Source: Frankiales bacterium
GTDB taxonomy: Bacteria > Actinomycetota > Actinomycetes > S36-B12 > CAIYMF01
Length of the DNA stretch: 64,000 bases
Reading direction: 5' to 3'
Assembly (NCBI GenBank): GCA_016125335.1
Contig: WGLY01000026.1
Coordinates: 1 to 64,000 of the forward strand
In this document: positions 44,301-52,718 of the stretch, piece after piece
How positions within the stretch are numbered: the first letter of the stretch is position 1
Layout of the letters: the number at the start of each line of letters is the position of its first letter
Translations under genes and position numbers: made by a program
The notes under the pieces: generated by a model
The model's input: only the letters and a program-made list of their open reading frames with translations
What the model was told of the DNA's origin: nothing
Databases searched by the model: none

Positions 44301-44459
44301 GCTCGCGAGCGCGTCGCGCACCAGGGACTCCGAGGCGCTGGACGCGTAGAGCGGGCCCAGGGCGGCGCCGGCCATGGCGACCACCGAGACCACGAGCACC
44401 GCCGCCGACGACCCGGCCCGCCAGCGCAGTCCGCGCAGTGCGAGCCGCAGCGCCTCCAC
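41358..44459 (-). CDS. FtsX-like ABC transporter permease (large)
   Basis: A protein of 1033 residues with the MacB/FtsX plan in duplicate. An N-terminal helix (SSAAVLVVSVVAMAGAALGP) precedes a periplasmic-core-like extracellular domain (about 60-320). Next come a first FtsX set of membrane helices (about 320-460), a further helix block, a second large extracellular domain, and a final FtsX set near the C-terminus (ALRLFLLAALVALVLGAGTLL onward). GTG start at 44459 with GGAGGGGGAG upstream. With two ATPases it should form a mechanotransmission exporter or cell-envelope machine; the cargo is unknown. Confidence 0.85.
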   Translation of the reverse strand: MEALRLALRGLRWRAGSSAAVLVVSVVAMAGAALGPLYASSASESLVRDALASAPPVTTGVLSRGNIAGQTQFTPNQLAQAVQARAADPRLDPWYGPPTLSLTVLQGSPSIEGRALGVAEVSWYRGQCGGVTIVSGRCPDGPGQAMVSARLLKDSHARLGTTMRLGITSDPRADTVTLVGTYDPTTADPAVWGLAHPDQYSTPSNPDAPDILDEVLVDQATMERSNGDVAAVAFRALNAESVHLGDVPALRATVATVTDITIAPPPIVGAPQISGGPPATLSISGLPDFLDSLQPVLDNVAATSFAVTAQLVLLAWFVLFLVIAATSEERSGEIALAKLRGMTPRSTVAFGLAEPVILLVVALPVGAALAYAADVWLTRRYLVPGTDVTLTPLVGLALLVCLLGGAVAAGLAVRGILTAPVLEQLRRTSGRRARLVRSSAVDAAAVALAAAGIYELNRGGSDSLALLAPGLIALAVGLLAVRALPWLARIEVARTRRSPRLASYLSSRNIARRPSGLRIVVLLSLAVGLAVFAVDGWVVSADNRADLARAQVGAARVLHVHAGSAGQLLAAVEQADPSGTHAMAATQSDNGSGGLLTVDASRLAAVTSWDPGWVHMAPADLAAALHPPQQTDPLPVQGSLTLTATYQGQGEPVLLSVVVRSATGLPSSVTMGVLRRGSHSYTVPLPTCVAAACSLSAFTFTHPIELPATNTVGTVVLGDARDAQGPVDLTAPGQTGWRSGASGLVNRIDSGAVVTSLDGGALHVKIRVEPIADGAIEVADHPLSLPVLQGSNAVKASGAPEGYDVIAGLDGRFTDVQILQTGVLPRLLRSGTMADLPFALAATGTVTDPLDYQVWLSPDAPASIVTDLQASGLSVVREESLDSTQAELDRGGTALALRLFLLAALVALVLGAGTLLANAYVVIRRRAYELAALRAIGAPRSVLVRAARREQVALALTGVVLGAGAGLVAAGIALPPLVDSAGADGPPLWYGPAWLPVLAVVAVILAVLAVVADVGARRTVRRAMPDLLRQVQE

Positions 44460-44645
44460 GAGCCGACTCCCCCTCCACGCCGGACCTCCCGGCGCGGCCG
44501 GAGCTGCTGCCGGGAGGTGCTTGCACTGTCGCCGTGACGGGCGCCCGGGACACCCTGCCATGCCGGGCCGACGTCGTGACCGCCAGTGGCCCGAACGTGA
44601 CCTCGTGCCGGACGCGGGACACGGGCGCCGGACGCCGCAGGCGCG

Positions 44646-44867
44646 TCAGCGCAGGCTGTCGAGCGCCGCCCGGGCGAGCGGGCCGAGCCCCTCCCCGCCC
44701 TCGTCGACGTAGGCCGTGAGCCGCTCGCGCATGGACGGCGCCCAGAACGAGCGCAGGTGCGCGGCCACCATGGCCACCGCCTCGTCGTGCGGCAGGTACG
44801 CCGCGTTGTCCGCGATCTGGTTCGCCATGCGCACCAGGGTGGCGTCGGTGTCCGCGGCGGAGCTCAC
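44646..44867 (-). CDS. fdsD: Formate dehydrogenase delta subunit
   Basis: A small protein of 73 residues with LVRMANQIADNAAYLPHDEAVAMVAAHLRSFW and a C-terminal GEGLGPLARAALD, as in FdsD of NAD-dependent formate dehydrogenases. FdsD is needed for assembly or stability of the complex. The GTG start overlaps the fdsA stop (GTGA). Confidence 0.9.
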   Translation of the reverse strand: MSSAADTDATLVRMANQIADNAAYLPHDEAVAMVAAHLRSFWAPSMRERLTAYVDEGGEGLGPLARAALDSLR

Positions 44868-47686
44868 GCGCGGCCCCCGACAGGAGCCTGGCCGGCCGCC
44901 ATCTGCGCGTCGGTGAGCGGCTGCCGCGTGCTGGGCGCGATCTCGACGGCGGTCACCTTGTACTCCGGGCAGTTGGTGGCCCAGTCCGAGTAGTCGGTGG
45001 TCACCACGTTCGCCCCGCTGCCCGGGAAGTGGAAGGTGGTGTAGACGACGCCCTGCGGCACGCGGTCGGTCACCTTCGCCCGCAGCACGGTCTCGCCGAC
45101 CCTGCTGGTGACCGTCACGGGCGTGCCCGTCGCGATCCCGCGCGTCTCGGCGTCGTGCGGGTGCACCTCGAGCACGTCCTCGCTGTGCCACAGCACGTTC
45201 GGCGTGCGGCGGGTCTGGGCTCCGACGTTGTACTGGGTGAGGATGCGGCCGGTCGTGAGGATGAGCGGGAAGCGGCGCGTGGTGCGCTCGTCGGTGGGCA
45301 CGAACGGCGTCTCGACGAAGTGCCCCTTCCCGCGCACGAACCCGTCGACGTGCATCACGCGCGTGCCGTCGGGCGCGGCGTCGTTGCAGGGCCACTGCAG
45401 GCTGCCCACGGCGTCGAGCCGGTCGAACGAGACGCCGGCGAAGGTGGGCGTCGTCGCGGCGATCTCGTCCATGATCTCGGCGGCCGAGCCGTACGACATG
45501 GGGTAGCCCATGGCGGTGGCCAGCTCGCAGGCCACCTCCCACTCCTGCTTACCCGTGGCCGACGGCATGACCGGCCGCACCCGGTTGATCCGCCGCTCGG
45601 CGTTGGTGAAGGTGCCGTCCTTCTCCAGGAAGGAGGTGCCGGGCAGGAAGACGTGGGCGAACTTGGCGGTCTCGTTGAGGAAGAGGTCCTGCACGACGAG
45701 CAGCTCGAGCGAGCCGAGCGCCGCCTTCACGTGCTCGACGTTCGGGTCCGACTGCGCGAGGTCCTCGCCCTGCACGAACATCCCGCGGAAGCCGCCGGCG
45801 AGTGCGGCGTCGAACATGTTCGGGATCCGCAGTCCCGGCTCGGGGTCGATCGTCGTCCCCCACACGGCCTCGAAGATCCCGCGCACCGCGGCGTCGCCGA
45901 CGTGCCGGTAGCCGGGGAGCTCGTGCGGGAACGAGCCCATGTCGCACGAGCCCTGCACGTTGTTCTGCCCGCGCAGCGGGTTGACGCCGACCCCCTCGCG
46001 GCCGACGTTGCCCGTCGCCATCGCCAGGTTCGCCATGCCCATCACCATGGTGGAGCCCTGCGAGTGCTCGGTGACGCCGAGGCCGTAGTAGATGGCGGAG
46101 GCGGCCGACGTCGCGTAGAGCCGCGCGGCGCGGCGCACGGCGTCGGCGGGCACCCCGGTGATCGGCTCCACGGACTCCGGGCTGTTCTCCGGCCTCGCGA
46201 TGAACGCCTCCCACGCGGCGAAGCTGTCGGCCTCGCAGCGCTCGGCCACGAACGCGCGGTCGACCAGCCCCTCGGTGACCACCACGTGCGCGAGCGCGTT
46301 CACGATCGCGACGTTGGTGCCGGGGCGCAGCTGCAGGTGCTCCTCGGCGGCGACGTGCGGCGAGCGCACCAGGTCGATGCGGCGCGGGTCGACGACGACC
46401 AGCTTCGCGCCCTCGCGCAGCCGTCGCTTGAGCCGGGCGGCGAACACGGGGTGGCCGTCGGTGGGGTTGGCGCCGATCAGCAGCACGACGTCGGCGTGCT
46501 CCACCGACGGGAAGTCCTGGGTGCCCGCGGAGGTGCCGAAGGTCTGCTTGAGCCCGTAGCCCGTGGGCGAGTGGCACACCCGCGCGCAGGTGTCGACGTT
46601 GTTGTTGCCGAACGACGCCCGGATCATCTTCTGGACGACGTAGACCTCCTCGTTGGTGCACCGCGAGGAGGTGATGCCGCCGATCGCACCGACGCCGTGC
46701 TCCTCCTGGATCTCCCGCAGCCGGCGCGCGGTGTGGGCGATCGCCTCGTCCCAGTCGACGGTGCGCCAGGGGTCCGACGTCGTCTCGCGCACCATCGGCC
46801 GCAGCTGCCGGTCGCGGTGCGTGGCGTAGCCCCACGCGAACCGGCCCTTCACGCAGCTGTGGCCCTCGTTGGCCCCGCCGTCCTTGTCCGGCACCATCCG
46901 CACGACCTGGTCGCCGCGCAGCTCGGCGACGAACGAGCAGCCGACGCCGCAGTAGGCGCACGTGGTGCGCACCGAGCGGGTGGGCACTCCGAGATCGATG
47001 ACCGTCTTCTCCTGCAACGTCGACGTGGGGCAGGCCTGCACGCACGCGCCGCAGGAGACGCACTCGGACTGCATGAACGACTCGCCCGCACCCGCGACCA
47101 CGCGGGAGTCGAAGCCGCGGCCGGCGATGGTGAGGGCGAAGGTGCCCTGGATGTCGCTGCACGCCCGCACGCACCGGGAGCAGGCGATGCACTTGCTGTC
47201 GTCGAAGGAGAAGTAGGGGTTGCTGTCGTCGGTGGGGCCGTCGAGGTGGTTGACGCCCTCGGCGTAGCGCACCTCGCGCAGGCCGACGACGCCGGCCATG
47301 TCCTGCAGCTCGCAGTCGCCGTTCGCGGGGCAGGTCAGGCAGTCGAGCGGGTGGTCGGAGACGTAGAGCTCCATCACGCCGCGCCGTAGCCGCTCGAGCC
47401 TCGGCGTCTGCGTGGACACCGTCATGCCCGGCGTGCACGGCGTGGTGCAGGACGCCGGCGTGCCCGGCCGGCCCTCCACCTCGACGAGGCAGAGCCGGCA
47501 CGAGCCGAACGCGTCGAGCGAGTCCGTGGCGCACAGCTTCGGCACGTCGATGCCGGCCAGCGCCGCGGCGCGCATCACCGACGTCCCCGGCGGCACCACC
47601 ACGGGGATGCCGTCGACCACCACCTGCACCGTCGCCTTGCCAGGCACCGCCGGGGTGCCGAGGTCGACCGTCCCGGTCCGTCCCAT
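44864..47686 (-). CDS. fdsA: NAD-dependent formate dehydrogenase alpha subunit (Mo-bisMGD)
   Basis: The catalytic subunit, 940 residues. N-terminal 2Fe-2S ferredoxin domain (FGSCRLCLVEVEG), NuoG-type Cys3His cluster site (HPLDCLTCPANGDCEL), and two 4Fe-4S clusters (CIACSRCVRAC and CVSCGACVQAC). A further 4Fe-4S site (CAYCGVGC) opens the molybdopterin domain. The Mo ligand is cysteine in CARVCHSPTGYG, not selenocysteine. The C-terminal molydopterin-dinucleotide domain contains TTGRILTQYNVGAQTRRTP. It oxidises formate to CO2 and passes electrons to NAD+ through FdsB and FdsG. No fdhD/fdsC chaperone gene is in the window. Confidence 0.96.
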   Translation of the reverse strand: MGRTGTVDLGTPAVPGKATVQVVVDGIPVVVPPGTSVMRAAALAGIDVPKLCATDSLDAFGSCRLCLVEVEGRPGTPASCTTPCTPGMTVSTQTPRLERLRRGVMELYVSDHPLDCLTCPANGDCELQDMAGVVGLREVRYAEGVNHLDGPTDDSNPYFSFDDSKCIACSRCVRACSDIQGTFALTIAGRGFDSRVVAGAGESFMQSECVSCGACVQACPTSTLQEKTVIDLGVPTRSVRTTCAYCGVGCSFVAELRGDQVVRMVPDKDGGANEGHSCVKGRFAWGYATHRDRQLRPMVRETTSDPWRTVDWDEAIAHTARRLREIQEEHGVGAIGGITSSRCTNEEVYVVQKMIRASFGNNNVDTCARVCHSPTGYGLKQTFGTSAGTQDFPSVEHADVVLLIGANPTDGHPVFAARLKRRLREGAKLVVVDPRRIDLVRSPHVAAEEHLQLRPGTNVAIVNALAHVVVTEGLVDRAFVAERCEADSFAAWEAFIARPENSPESVEPITGVPADAVRRAARLYATSAASAIYYGLGVTEHSQGSTMVMGMANLAMATGNVGREGVGVNPLRGQNNVQGSCDMGSFPHELPGYRHVGDAAVRGIFEAVWGTTIDPEPGLRIPNMFDAALAGGFRGMFVQGEDLAQSDPNVEHVKAALGSLELLVVQDLFLNETAKFAHVFLPGTSFLEKDGTFTNAERRINRVRPVMPSATGKQEWEVACELATAMGYPMSYGSAAEIMDEIAATTPTFAGVSFDRLDAVGSLQWPCNDAAPDGTRVMHVDGFVRGKGHFVETPFVPTDERTTRRFPLILTTGRILTQYNVGAQTRRTPNVLWHSEDVLEVHPHDAETRGIATGTPVTVTSRVGETVLRAKVTDRVPQGVVYTTFHFPGSGANVVTTDYSDWATNCPEYKVTAVEIAPSTRQPLTDAQMAAGQAPVGGRA

Positions 47687-47750
47687 CAGCGCACCTCCTC
47701 CGTCGGCACCGTGCTGCGTCCCGCGCCGCCCCGTCGCGGCCCCGGCGTGC

Positions 47751-49313
47751 TCATGTGCCGTCCCTGCTCGCCACGGGGGTGAGCCCGAGGTCCTCGCCGA
47801 AGTGGCGCAGCACCGAGCGCACGGGCTGCGGCGTGAGGCCGCCCATGGCGCACAACGAGCCGTCGGCCATCAGCTCGCACAGGTCCTCGAGCAGCGCCGC
47901 CTGCCCGGCCCTCTCCTCGGACGGGCCGTGCAGGATCGCGTCGATCACCTCGACGCCGCGCACGGCGCCCACCCGGCACGGCGTGCACTTGCCGCACGAC
48001 TCCACGGCGCAGAACTCCATCGCGAAGCGCGCCTGCGCACCCATGTCCGCGGTGTCGTCGAACACCACCACGCCGCCGTGGCCGAGCATGCCGCCCACCG
48101 ACGCGAGCTCCTCGTAGTCGAGCCGGACGTCGAGGCCGTCGGCCGGGTGGTAGGCGCCGAGCGGGCCGCCCACCTGCACCGCGCGCACCGGGCGGCCCGA
48201 CGCCGTGCCGCCGCCGTAGCCCTCGACGAGCTCGCGCAGGGTGAGCCCGAACTCGGTCTCGACGATCCCGCCGCGCGCGACGTTGCCCGCGAGCTGGAAC
48301 ACCTGCGTGCCGCGGGACCGGCCGGTGCCCAGGGCGGCGTACGACGCCGGCCCGCCGGTCAGCACGGCGGGCACCGAGGCGAACGAGAGCACGTTGTTGA
48401 CGACGGTGGGCCGGCCGAACAGCCCGGACAGGGCGGGGATCGGCGGCTTGGGGCGCACCGTGCCGCGGCGCCCCTCGATGCTCTCGAGCATCGAGGTCTC
48501 CTCGCCGCAGATGTACGCCCCTGCGCCCACGCGCACCTCGATGTCGAACGTGAGCCCGGAGCAGAGGACGTCCTCGCCGAGCCACCCGGCCGCGCGGGCC
48601 AGCTCGACGGCCGAGCGCAGGGTGGCGACGGCGTCGGGATACTCCGATCGCACGTACACGTAGCCCTCGGTCGCGCCCACCGCGTGCGCCGCGACGGCCA
48701 TGCCCTCCAGCAGCGCGAAGGGATCCCCCTCCAGCAGCATGCGGTCGGCGAAGGTGCCGCTGTCGCCCTCGTCGGCGTTGCAGCACACGAACTTCAGCGG
48801 GCCGTCGGCCTCCGCGACCGTGCGCCACTTGATCCCTGTGGGGAACCCGGCGCCGCCGCGCCCACGCAGCCCGGACCCCACCACGGCCTCGACGACGTCG
48901 GCCGGCGGCATCGCCAGCGCGGCCCGGAGCCCGGCGAGGCCGCCGTGCGCGAGGAAGTCGTCGGTCGAGAGCGGGTCGACCACGCCCACCCGTGCGAACG
49001 CGAGCCGGTTCTGTCGGGCCAGCCACTCGTGCGACTCCGTGGGGCCCAGCGCCAGCGCGTGCGCGCCGCCCTCGAGGAGGCCGGCGTCGAACAGCGACGC
49101 GACGTCGTCGGCGCGCACGGGCCCGTAGGCGACCCGGCCCTGCGGTGTGGCCACCTCGACGAGCGGCTCGAGCCACAGCATGCCGCGCGACCCGTTCCGC
49201 ACGAGCGTGACGTCGGCCCCGCGCAGCTCGGCCTCGGCCAGCACGGCGAGTGCCACCTCGTCGGCGCCGACCGAGCGGGCCGCGGAGTCGCGCGGGACGT
49301 AGACCGTGGTCAC
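47751..49313 (-). CDS. fdsB: Formate dehydrogenase beta subunit (NuoF-like)
   Basis: The diaphorase subunit, 520 residues. A thioredoxin-like N-terminal domain (about 1-110) is followed by the NuoF core. FMN and NADH sites appear in GLRGRGGAGFPTGIKW, CNADEGDSGTFADR and GAGAYICGEETSM. The C-terminal 4Fe-4S site is ESCGKCTPCRVG with SLCAMGG. It takes electrons from FdsA clusters and reduces NAD+. GTG start at 49313 overlaps the fdsG stop. Confidence 0.95.
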   Translation of the reverse strand: MTTVYVPRDSAARSVGADEVALAVLAEAELRGADVTLVRNGSRGMLWLEPLVEVATPQGRVAYGPVRADDVASLFDAGLLEGGAHALALGPTESHEWLARQNRLAFARVGVVDPLSTDDFLAHGGLAGLRAALAMPPADVVEAVVGSGLRGRGGAGFPTGIKWRTVAEADGPLKFVCCNADEGDSGTFADRMLLEGDPFALLEGMAVAAHAVGATEGYVYVRSEYPDAVATLRSAVELARAAGWLGEDVLCSGLTFDIEVRVGAGAYICGEETSMLESIEGRRGTVRPKPPIPALSGLFGRPTVVNNVLSFASVPAVLTGGPASYAALGTGRSRGTQVFQLAGNVARGGIVETEFGLTLRELVEGYGGGTASGRPVRAVQVGGPLGAYHPADGLDVRLDYEELASVGGMLGHGGVVVFDDTADMGAQARFAMEFCAVESCGKCTPCRVGAVRGVEVIDAILHGPSEERAGQAALLEDLCELMADGSLCAMGGLTPQPVRSVLRHFGEDLGLTPVASRDGT

Positions 49314-49777
49314 CGGGCCTCCGCGAGCAGCCGGTCGAACGTCGCCGCGTCGACCCGTCCGTGCAGCCGGCCGTCGACCGTGACCGACGGCGGCAGCGCG
49401 CAGTTGCCGAGGCAGAACACCTGGTCGAGCGTGACCTCGCCGTCCTGCGTCGTGCCGCCGAAGGGCACGCCGAGCGCGTCCTGCGCGTGCGCCTCGAGGT
49501 CGCGGCCCCCGCGCGACTGGCACGCCTCGCCGCGGCACACCCCCACCACGGTGCGGCCGGGCGGCTCGGTGCGGAAGTCGGCGTAGAAGGTGACGACGCC
49601 GTGCACGTCCGCGCGCGAGAGGTTGAGCTCGTGCGCGATCACAGGGACGGCGTCGGGCGGGATCCAGCCGATGCGCTCCTGCACCGCGTGGAGCACCGGC
49701 AGGAGCGGGCCGCGCAGGTGGGCGTGCTCGCGCACGATGCCGGCGACGGTCTCGGCCGACCACTCCTGACCCGACAT
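49310..49777 (-). CDS. fdsG: Formate dehydrogenase gamma subunit (NuoE-like)
   Basis: A 2Fe-2S thioredoxin-like subunit of 155 residues. The four cluster cysteines lie in VCRGEACQSRGG and FCLGNCALPP, and DVHGVVTFYADFRTEPPG is the typical NuoE core. First gene of the fdsGBAD operon. I take the ATG at 49777 (MSGQEWS); earlier in-frame starts at 49822 and 49849 add residues not seen in the family. Confidence 0.93.
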   Translation of the reverse strand: MSGQEWSAETVAGIVREHAHLRGPLLPVLHAVQERIGWIPPDAVPVIAHELNLSRADVHGVVTFYADFRTEPPGRTVVGVCRGEACQSRGGRDLEAHAQDALGVPFGGTTQDGEVTLDQVFCLGNCALPPSVTVDGRLHGRVDAATFDRLLAEAR

Positions 49778-49874
49778 CCCAGCGCCTTCGCTCGACGACC
49801 GTGCCACCACCTGCCTCGCCATGATCTGCCGCTGACGCGGCTCGGGCAAGCACTCGGCGGTGGTCGGGCTCGCG

Positions 49875-50792
49875 TCAGGCGTGCACCGGGTGCTCGTGCT
49901 CGCCGTGGCCGGGCGGCTCGAACTGGAACGTGGAGTGCTCGACGTCGAAGTGGTCGGCGAGGCAGCTCTGCATCTCGTCGAGCAGCAGCGGCAGGTGCCC
50001 GTCGTGGAAGCACTCGTCCTCCACCACGACGTGCGCGGTGAGCACGGGCAGGTCGGTCGCCACCTGCGTGGCGTGCAGGTCGTGCACCTCGAGCACGTGC
50101 GCGACCCCCAGCAGGTGGTTGCGCACGTCGCCGAGGTCGACCCCCTTCGGCGTGGCCTCGAGCAGCACGTCGACGGACTCGCGCAGCAGGCGCAGGGTGC
50201 GCGGCACGATGAGCAGCGCGATCGCGATGGAGGTGACGGCGTCCGCCCGCAGCCAGCCCAGCCGGTCGATGAGCACGGCGGCCACCACGACCGCGAACGC
50301 GCCGAGCGCGTCGGCGAGCACCTCGAGCGTCGCGGCCCGGGTGTTGAGGTTGCCCTGGCGGATCCGGGTGAGCACGAGCACGGACACGGCGTTGCCGCCC
50401 AGCGCCAGCAGGGCGAACCAGAACATCAGCCCGGAGTCGACCTCGGGCGGGTCGAGCAGACGCCGCACCCCCTCGACCAGGACGCCGATGCCCACCGCGA
50501 GGAGCAGCGCGGCCTGAGCAGCGGCGGCGACCACCTCGGCGCGGCGGTAGCCCCAAGTGCGCTCCGGCGTGGCCGGTCGCAGCGAGAGCGTCGCGGCCAC
50601 GAGGGCCAGGGTGAGACCGGCGACGTCGGCGAGCATGTGGCCGGCGTCGGCCAGCAGCGCGAGGCTGCCGGACACCAGGCCGCCGACGACCTCGGCCACC
50701 AGGATGGTCGAGGAGATGCCCAGCACCACGGCGAGCGGGCCACGGTGGGCGAGCGCGGTGTCGCGCATCCCGTGGTCGTGGTCGTGGCTCAC
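49875..50792 (-). CDS. Cation diffusion facilitator (zinc/divalent metal efflux)
   Basis: A CDF transporter of 305 residues. The N-terminus is His-rich (MSHDHDHG), six membrane helices carry LLADAGHMLADVAG (HxxxD site) and EVLADALGAF (DxxxD-like site), and the cytosolic C-terminal domain ends HGEHEHPVHA. It should export Zn2+ or Co2+ in exchange for protons. Single gene; the 117 nt upstream show no evident metal-regulator operator. Confidence 0.93.
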   Translation of the reverse strand: MSHDHDHGMRDTALAHRGPLAVVLGISSTILVAEVVGGLVSGSLALLADAGHMLADVAGLTLALVAATLSLRPATPERTWGYRRAEVVAAAAQAALLLAVGIGVLVEGVRRLLDPPEVDSGLMFWFALLALGGNAVSVLVLTRIRQGNLNTRAATLEVLADALGAFAVVVAAVLIDRLGWLRADAVTSIAIALLIVPRTLRLLRESVDVLLEATPKGVDLGDVRNHLLGVAHVLEVHDLHATQVATDLPVLTAHVVVEDECFHDGHLPLLLDEMQSCLADHFDVEHSTFQFEPPGHGEHEHPVHA

Positions 50793-50909
50793 CGCTCTCC
50801 TTCGTCCGTGAGGGCAGCGGCCCGGCCGGGCACGTCGCCCCGGAGCGGGCCGGGAGGCCCTCCCCCGAGGCTACCGGCGGGGCTGCTGGGCGGCCGGTAC
50901 GTAGCGGAC

Positions 50910-52229
50910 TCAGCCGGCGTCGCCGGTGCTGACCTCACCCGGTGCGCGCAGCGCGGGGAGCGCGACGGCCCCGAGGGCGAGCACGGGGACCGCGGCCACC
51001 GCGCACAGCACGGAGTAGGACGACGTGGCCACCACGACGCCGGCCACCACGCCGCCGCCCGCGGCCGCGAGGTTCATGACCAGGTCCGAGAGGCCCTGCA
51101 CCGCGGGGCGCTCGTTCTCGGCGATGTCGTCGGTGACCATCGTGGAGCCGGCGATCAGCGTGCACGACCAGCCGAGGCCCAGCAGGAAGAGCCCGACGCC
51201 GAGCACCGGTACGGAGTCGGCCGGCGCCAGGCCGCTCACCAGGCACGCGCCGAGCAGCACGCCGACGCCGACGAGCACCATGGGCACGCGCCCGATCCGG
51301 TCGACGCACCAGCCCACCACCGGGGCGAACGCGTACATGCCCACCACGTGGACGCTGACCACGAGGCCGATCAGCTGGAGCGAGACGTCCACGTGGCGCA
51401 TGTGCACCGGCGTCATCACCATGACCATCACCATGACGACGTGGCCGAGGGCCACGGACGTGACGCCGATCATCGCCCGCCGGTGGCGGCGCAGGTGCGC
51501 GATGCCGTCGCGCAGGCCCGGGCGGCGCGGTGGCGCCCCCGATGACGGGTCCGCGGCGAGGTCGCGCGCCAGCAGGTAGGGGTCCGGCCGCAGGAAGAGC
51601 TGGAGCGCCAGCACGGCCAGGCCGAGCGTCACCCCGGCCGTGATGTAGGGGCCGGTCAGTTGCGGCAGCCCCAGCGAGAGCGCGAGGTCGCCGGAGAGGT
51701 TGAGCAGGTTCGGCCCCACGACGGCGCCGATCGTGCCGAACCAGACGACCACCGACAGGTGCCGCGCGCGGTGCGCGGGCTCGGCGAGGTCGGTGCCGGC
51801 GTAGCGCGCCTGGTAGCTCGACGCCGACGCGACGCCCACGAGCAGGCAGCCGAGCAGCACCAGCGGCAGCGACCGCGTGACGCCGGCCGCCACCACCACG
51901 ACCGCCCCGGCCATGCCGACGCCGTAGCCCGTGGACAGCGCGGCCCGGCGCCCGCGGGTGAGCGCGATGTGCGCCAGCGGCAGCGCGAACAGCGCCGACC
52001 CGAGCACGCCGAAGGTCTGCGCCATCCCGGCGAACCCGTCGCCGGCCAGCGACGCCGCGATGAGGCTCCCCGCCGCGACTGATCCGGCCACGGCCACGCC
52101 GCCGAGCACCTGCGCGGCCGAGAGCGTGGCGAGGGTGCGCCGCTGCACGCGGTGCACATCGAGCCGCGCGCCCGTCGTCGCCTCGGCCTCGGTGGTCACG
52201 CGGCGAACGGTACTGCGTGGTCCCGGCAC
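50910..52229 (-). CDS. MFS transporter
   Basis: A major facilitator of up to 439 residues with 12 predicted helices and the DRIGRVPMVLVG (motif A-like) loop between helices 8 and 9. A Met/His/Val-rich stretch (HVVMVMVMVMTPVHMRHVD) in helix 8 is notable. The substrate is unknown; the group is usually annotated as drug or solute efflux. The GTG at 52229 has a close AAGGAC; a GTG at 52196 is an alternative 11 codons later. Confidence 0.88.
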   Translation of the reverse strand: MPGPRSTVRRVTTEAEATTGARLDVHRVQRRTLATLSAAQVLGGVAVAGSVAAGSLIAASLAGDGFAGMAQTFGVLGSALFALPLAHIALTRGRRAALSTGYGVGMAGAVVVVAAGVTRSLPLVLLGCLLVGVASASSYQARYAGTDLAEPAHRARHLSVVVWFGTIGAVVGPNLLNLSGDLALSLGLPQLTGPYITAGVTLGLAVLALQLFLRPDPYLLARDLAADPSSGAPPRRPGLRDGIAHLRRHRRAMIGVTSVALGHVVMVMVMVMTPVHMRHVDVSLQLIGLVVSVHVVGMYAFAPVVGWCVDRIGRVPMVLVGVGVLLGACLVSGLAPADSVPVLGVGLFLLGLGWSCTLIAGSTMVTDDIAENERPAVQGLSDLVMNLAAAGGGVVAGVVVATSSYSVLCAVAAVPVLALGAVALPALRAPGEVSTGDAG

Positions 52230-52300
52230 CGTCCTTCCGGCCCGATGGCCGCCCGCGCTCGGTCGTTGCCGGGATCCTCGTGGACGGCGACACTGGCGGG

Positions 52301-52492
52301 GTGGAGCAGGCGAACCCCTTCCGGCGGCCGCTGGCCGAGCTCGAGGACGAGGCCAGGGTGGCGGCCGAGGACCTCGTGGAGACCCAGTCCGTCTCCGACA
52401 TCCCGCGCTACGTCGACCCGGCCGAGCTCGACCGGGCGCGGCTGCTCAGCCCGACGGGCGACGGGCGCTGGACGCCGGGCGCCGGAGCCTGA
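52301..52492 (+). CDS. Small acidic hypothetical protein
   Basis: A 63-residue frame from GTG (VEQANPFRRPLAELEDEARV) with high Glu/Asp content and a coding-like composition. No clear ribosome binding site; a GTG at 52217 would give 91 residues. Not recognised. It is divergent from the MFS gene. Confidence 0.45.
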   Translation: MEQANPFRRPLAELEDEARVAAEDLVETQSVSDIPRYVDPAELDRARLLSPTGDGRWTPGAGA

Positions 52493-52504
52493 GGACGGGT
52501 CCGC

Positions 52505-52708
52505 TCAGGACGAGCGCCGCAGCGCGCGGCCCAGCGACACGCCCATCGCCGCGGCGGCCGCCAGCGGCAGGGCCCACCAGGCGTTGACCCCGGCCCGCAC
52601 GAGCAGCACGGTGCCCAGCAGCCCGGCCAGCACGCCGAGCGCCACGCGCCAGTCGTCCCCGACGACGAAGTCGTAGACGAACGCCACGAAGGCGCGCACC
52701 CACCTCAC
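52505..52708 (-). CDS. Small membrane protein
   Basis: A 67-residue protein with two hydrophobic helices (WRVALGVLAGLLGTVLLVRAG and WWALPLAAAAAMGVSLG) joined by a short loop, and a basic C-terminus. It begins 10 nt after the stop of the next gene on the same strand (52719), so it is probably cotranscribed with the ExxE membrane protein. Family not recognised. Confidence 0.65.
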   Translation of the reverse strand: MRWVRAFVAFVYDFVVGDDWRVALGVLAGLLGTVLLVRAGVNAWWALPLAAAAAMGVSLGRALRRSS

Positions 52709-52718
52709 GACGCGGCCC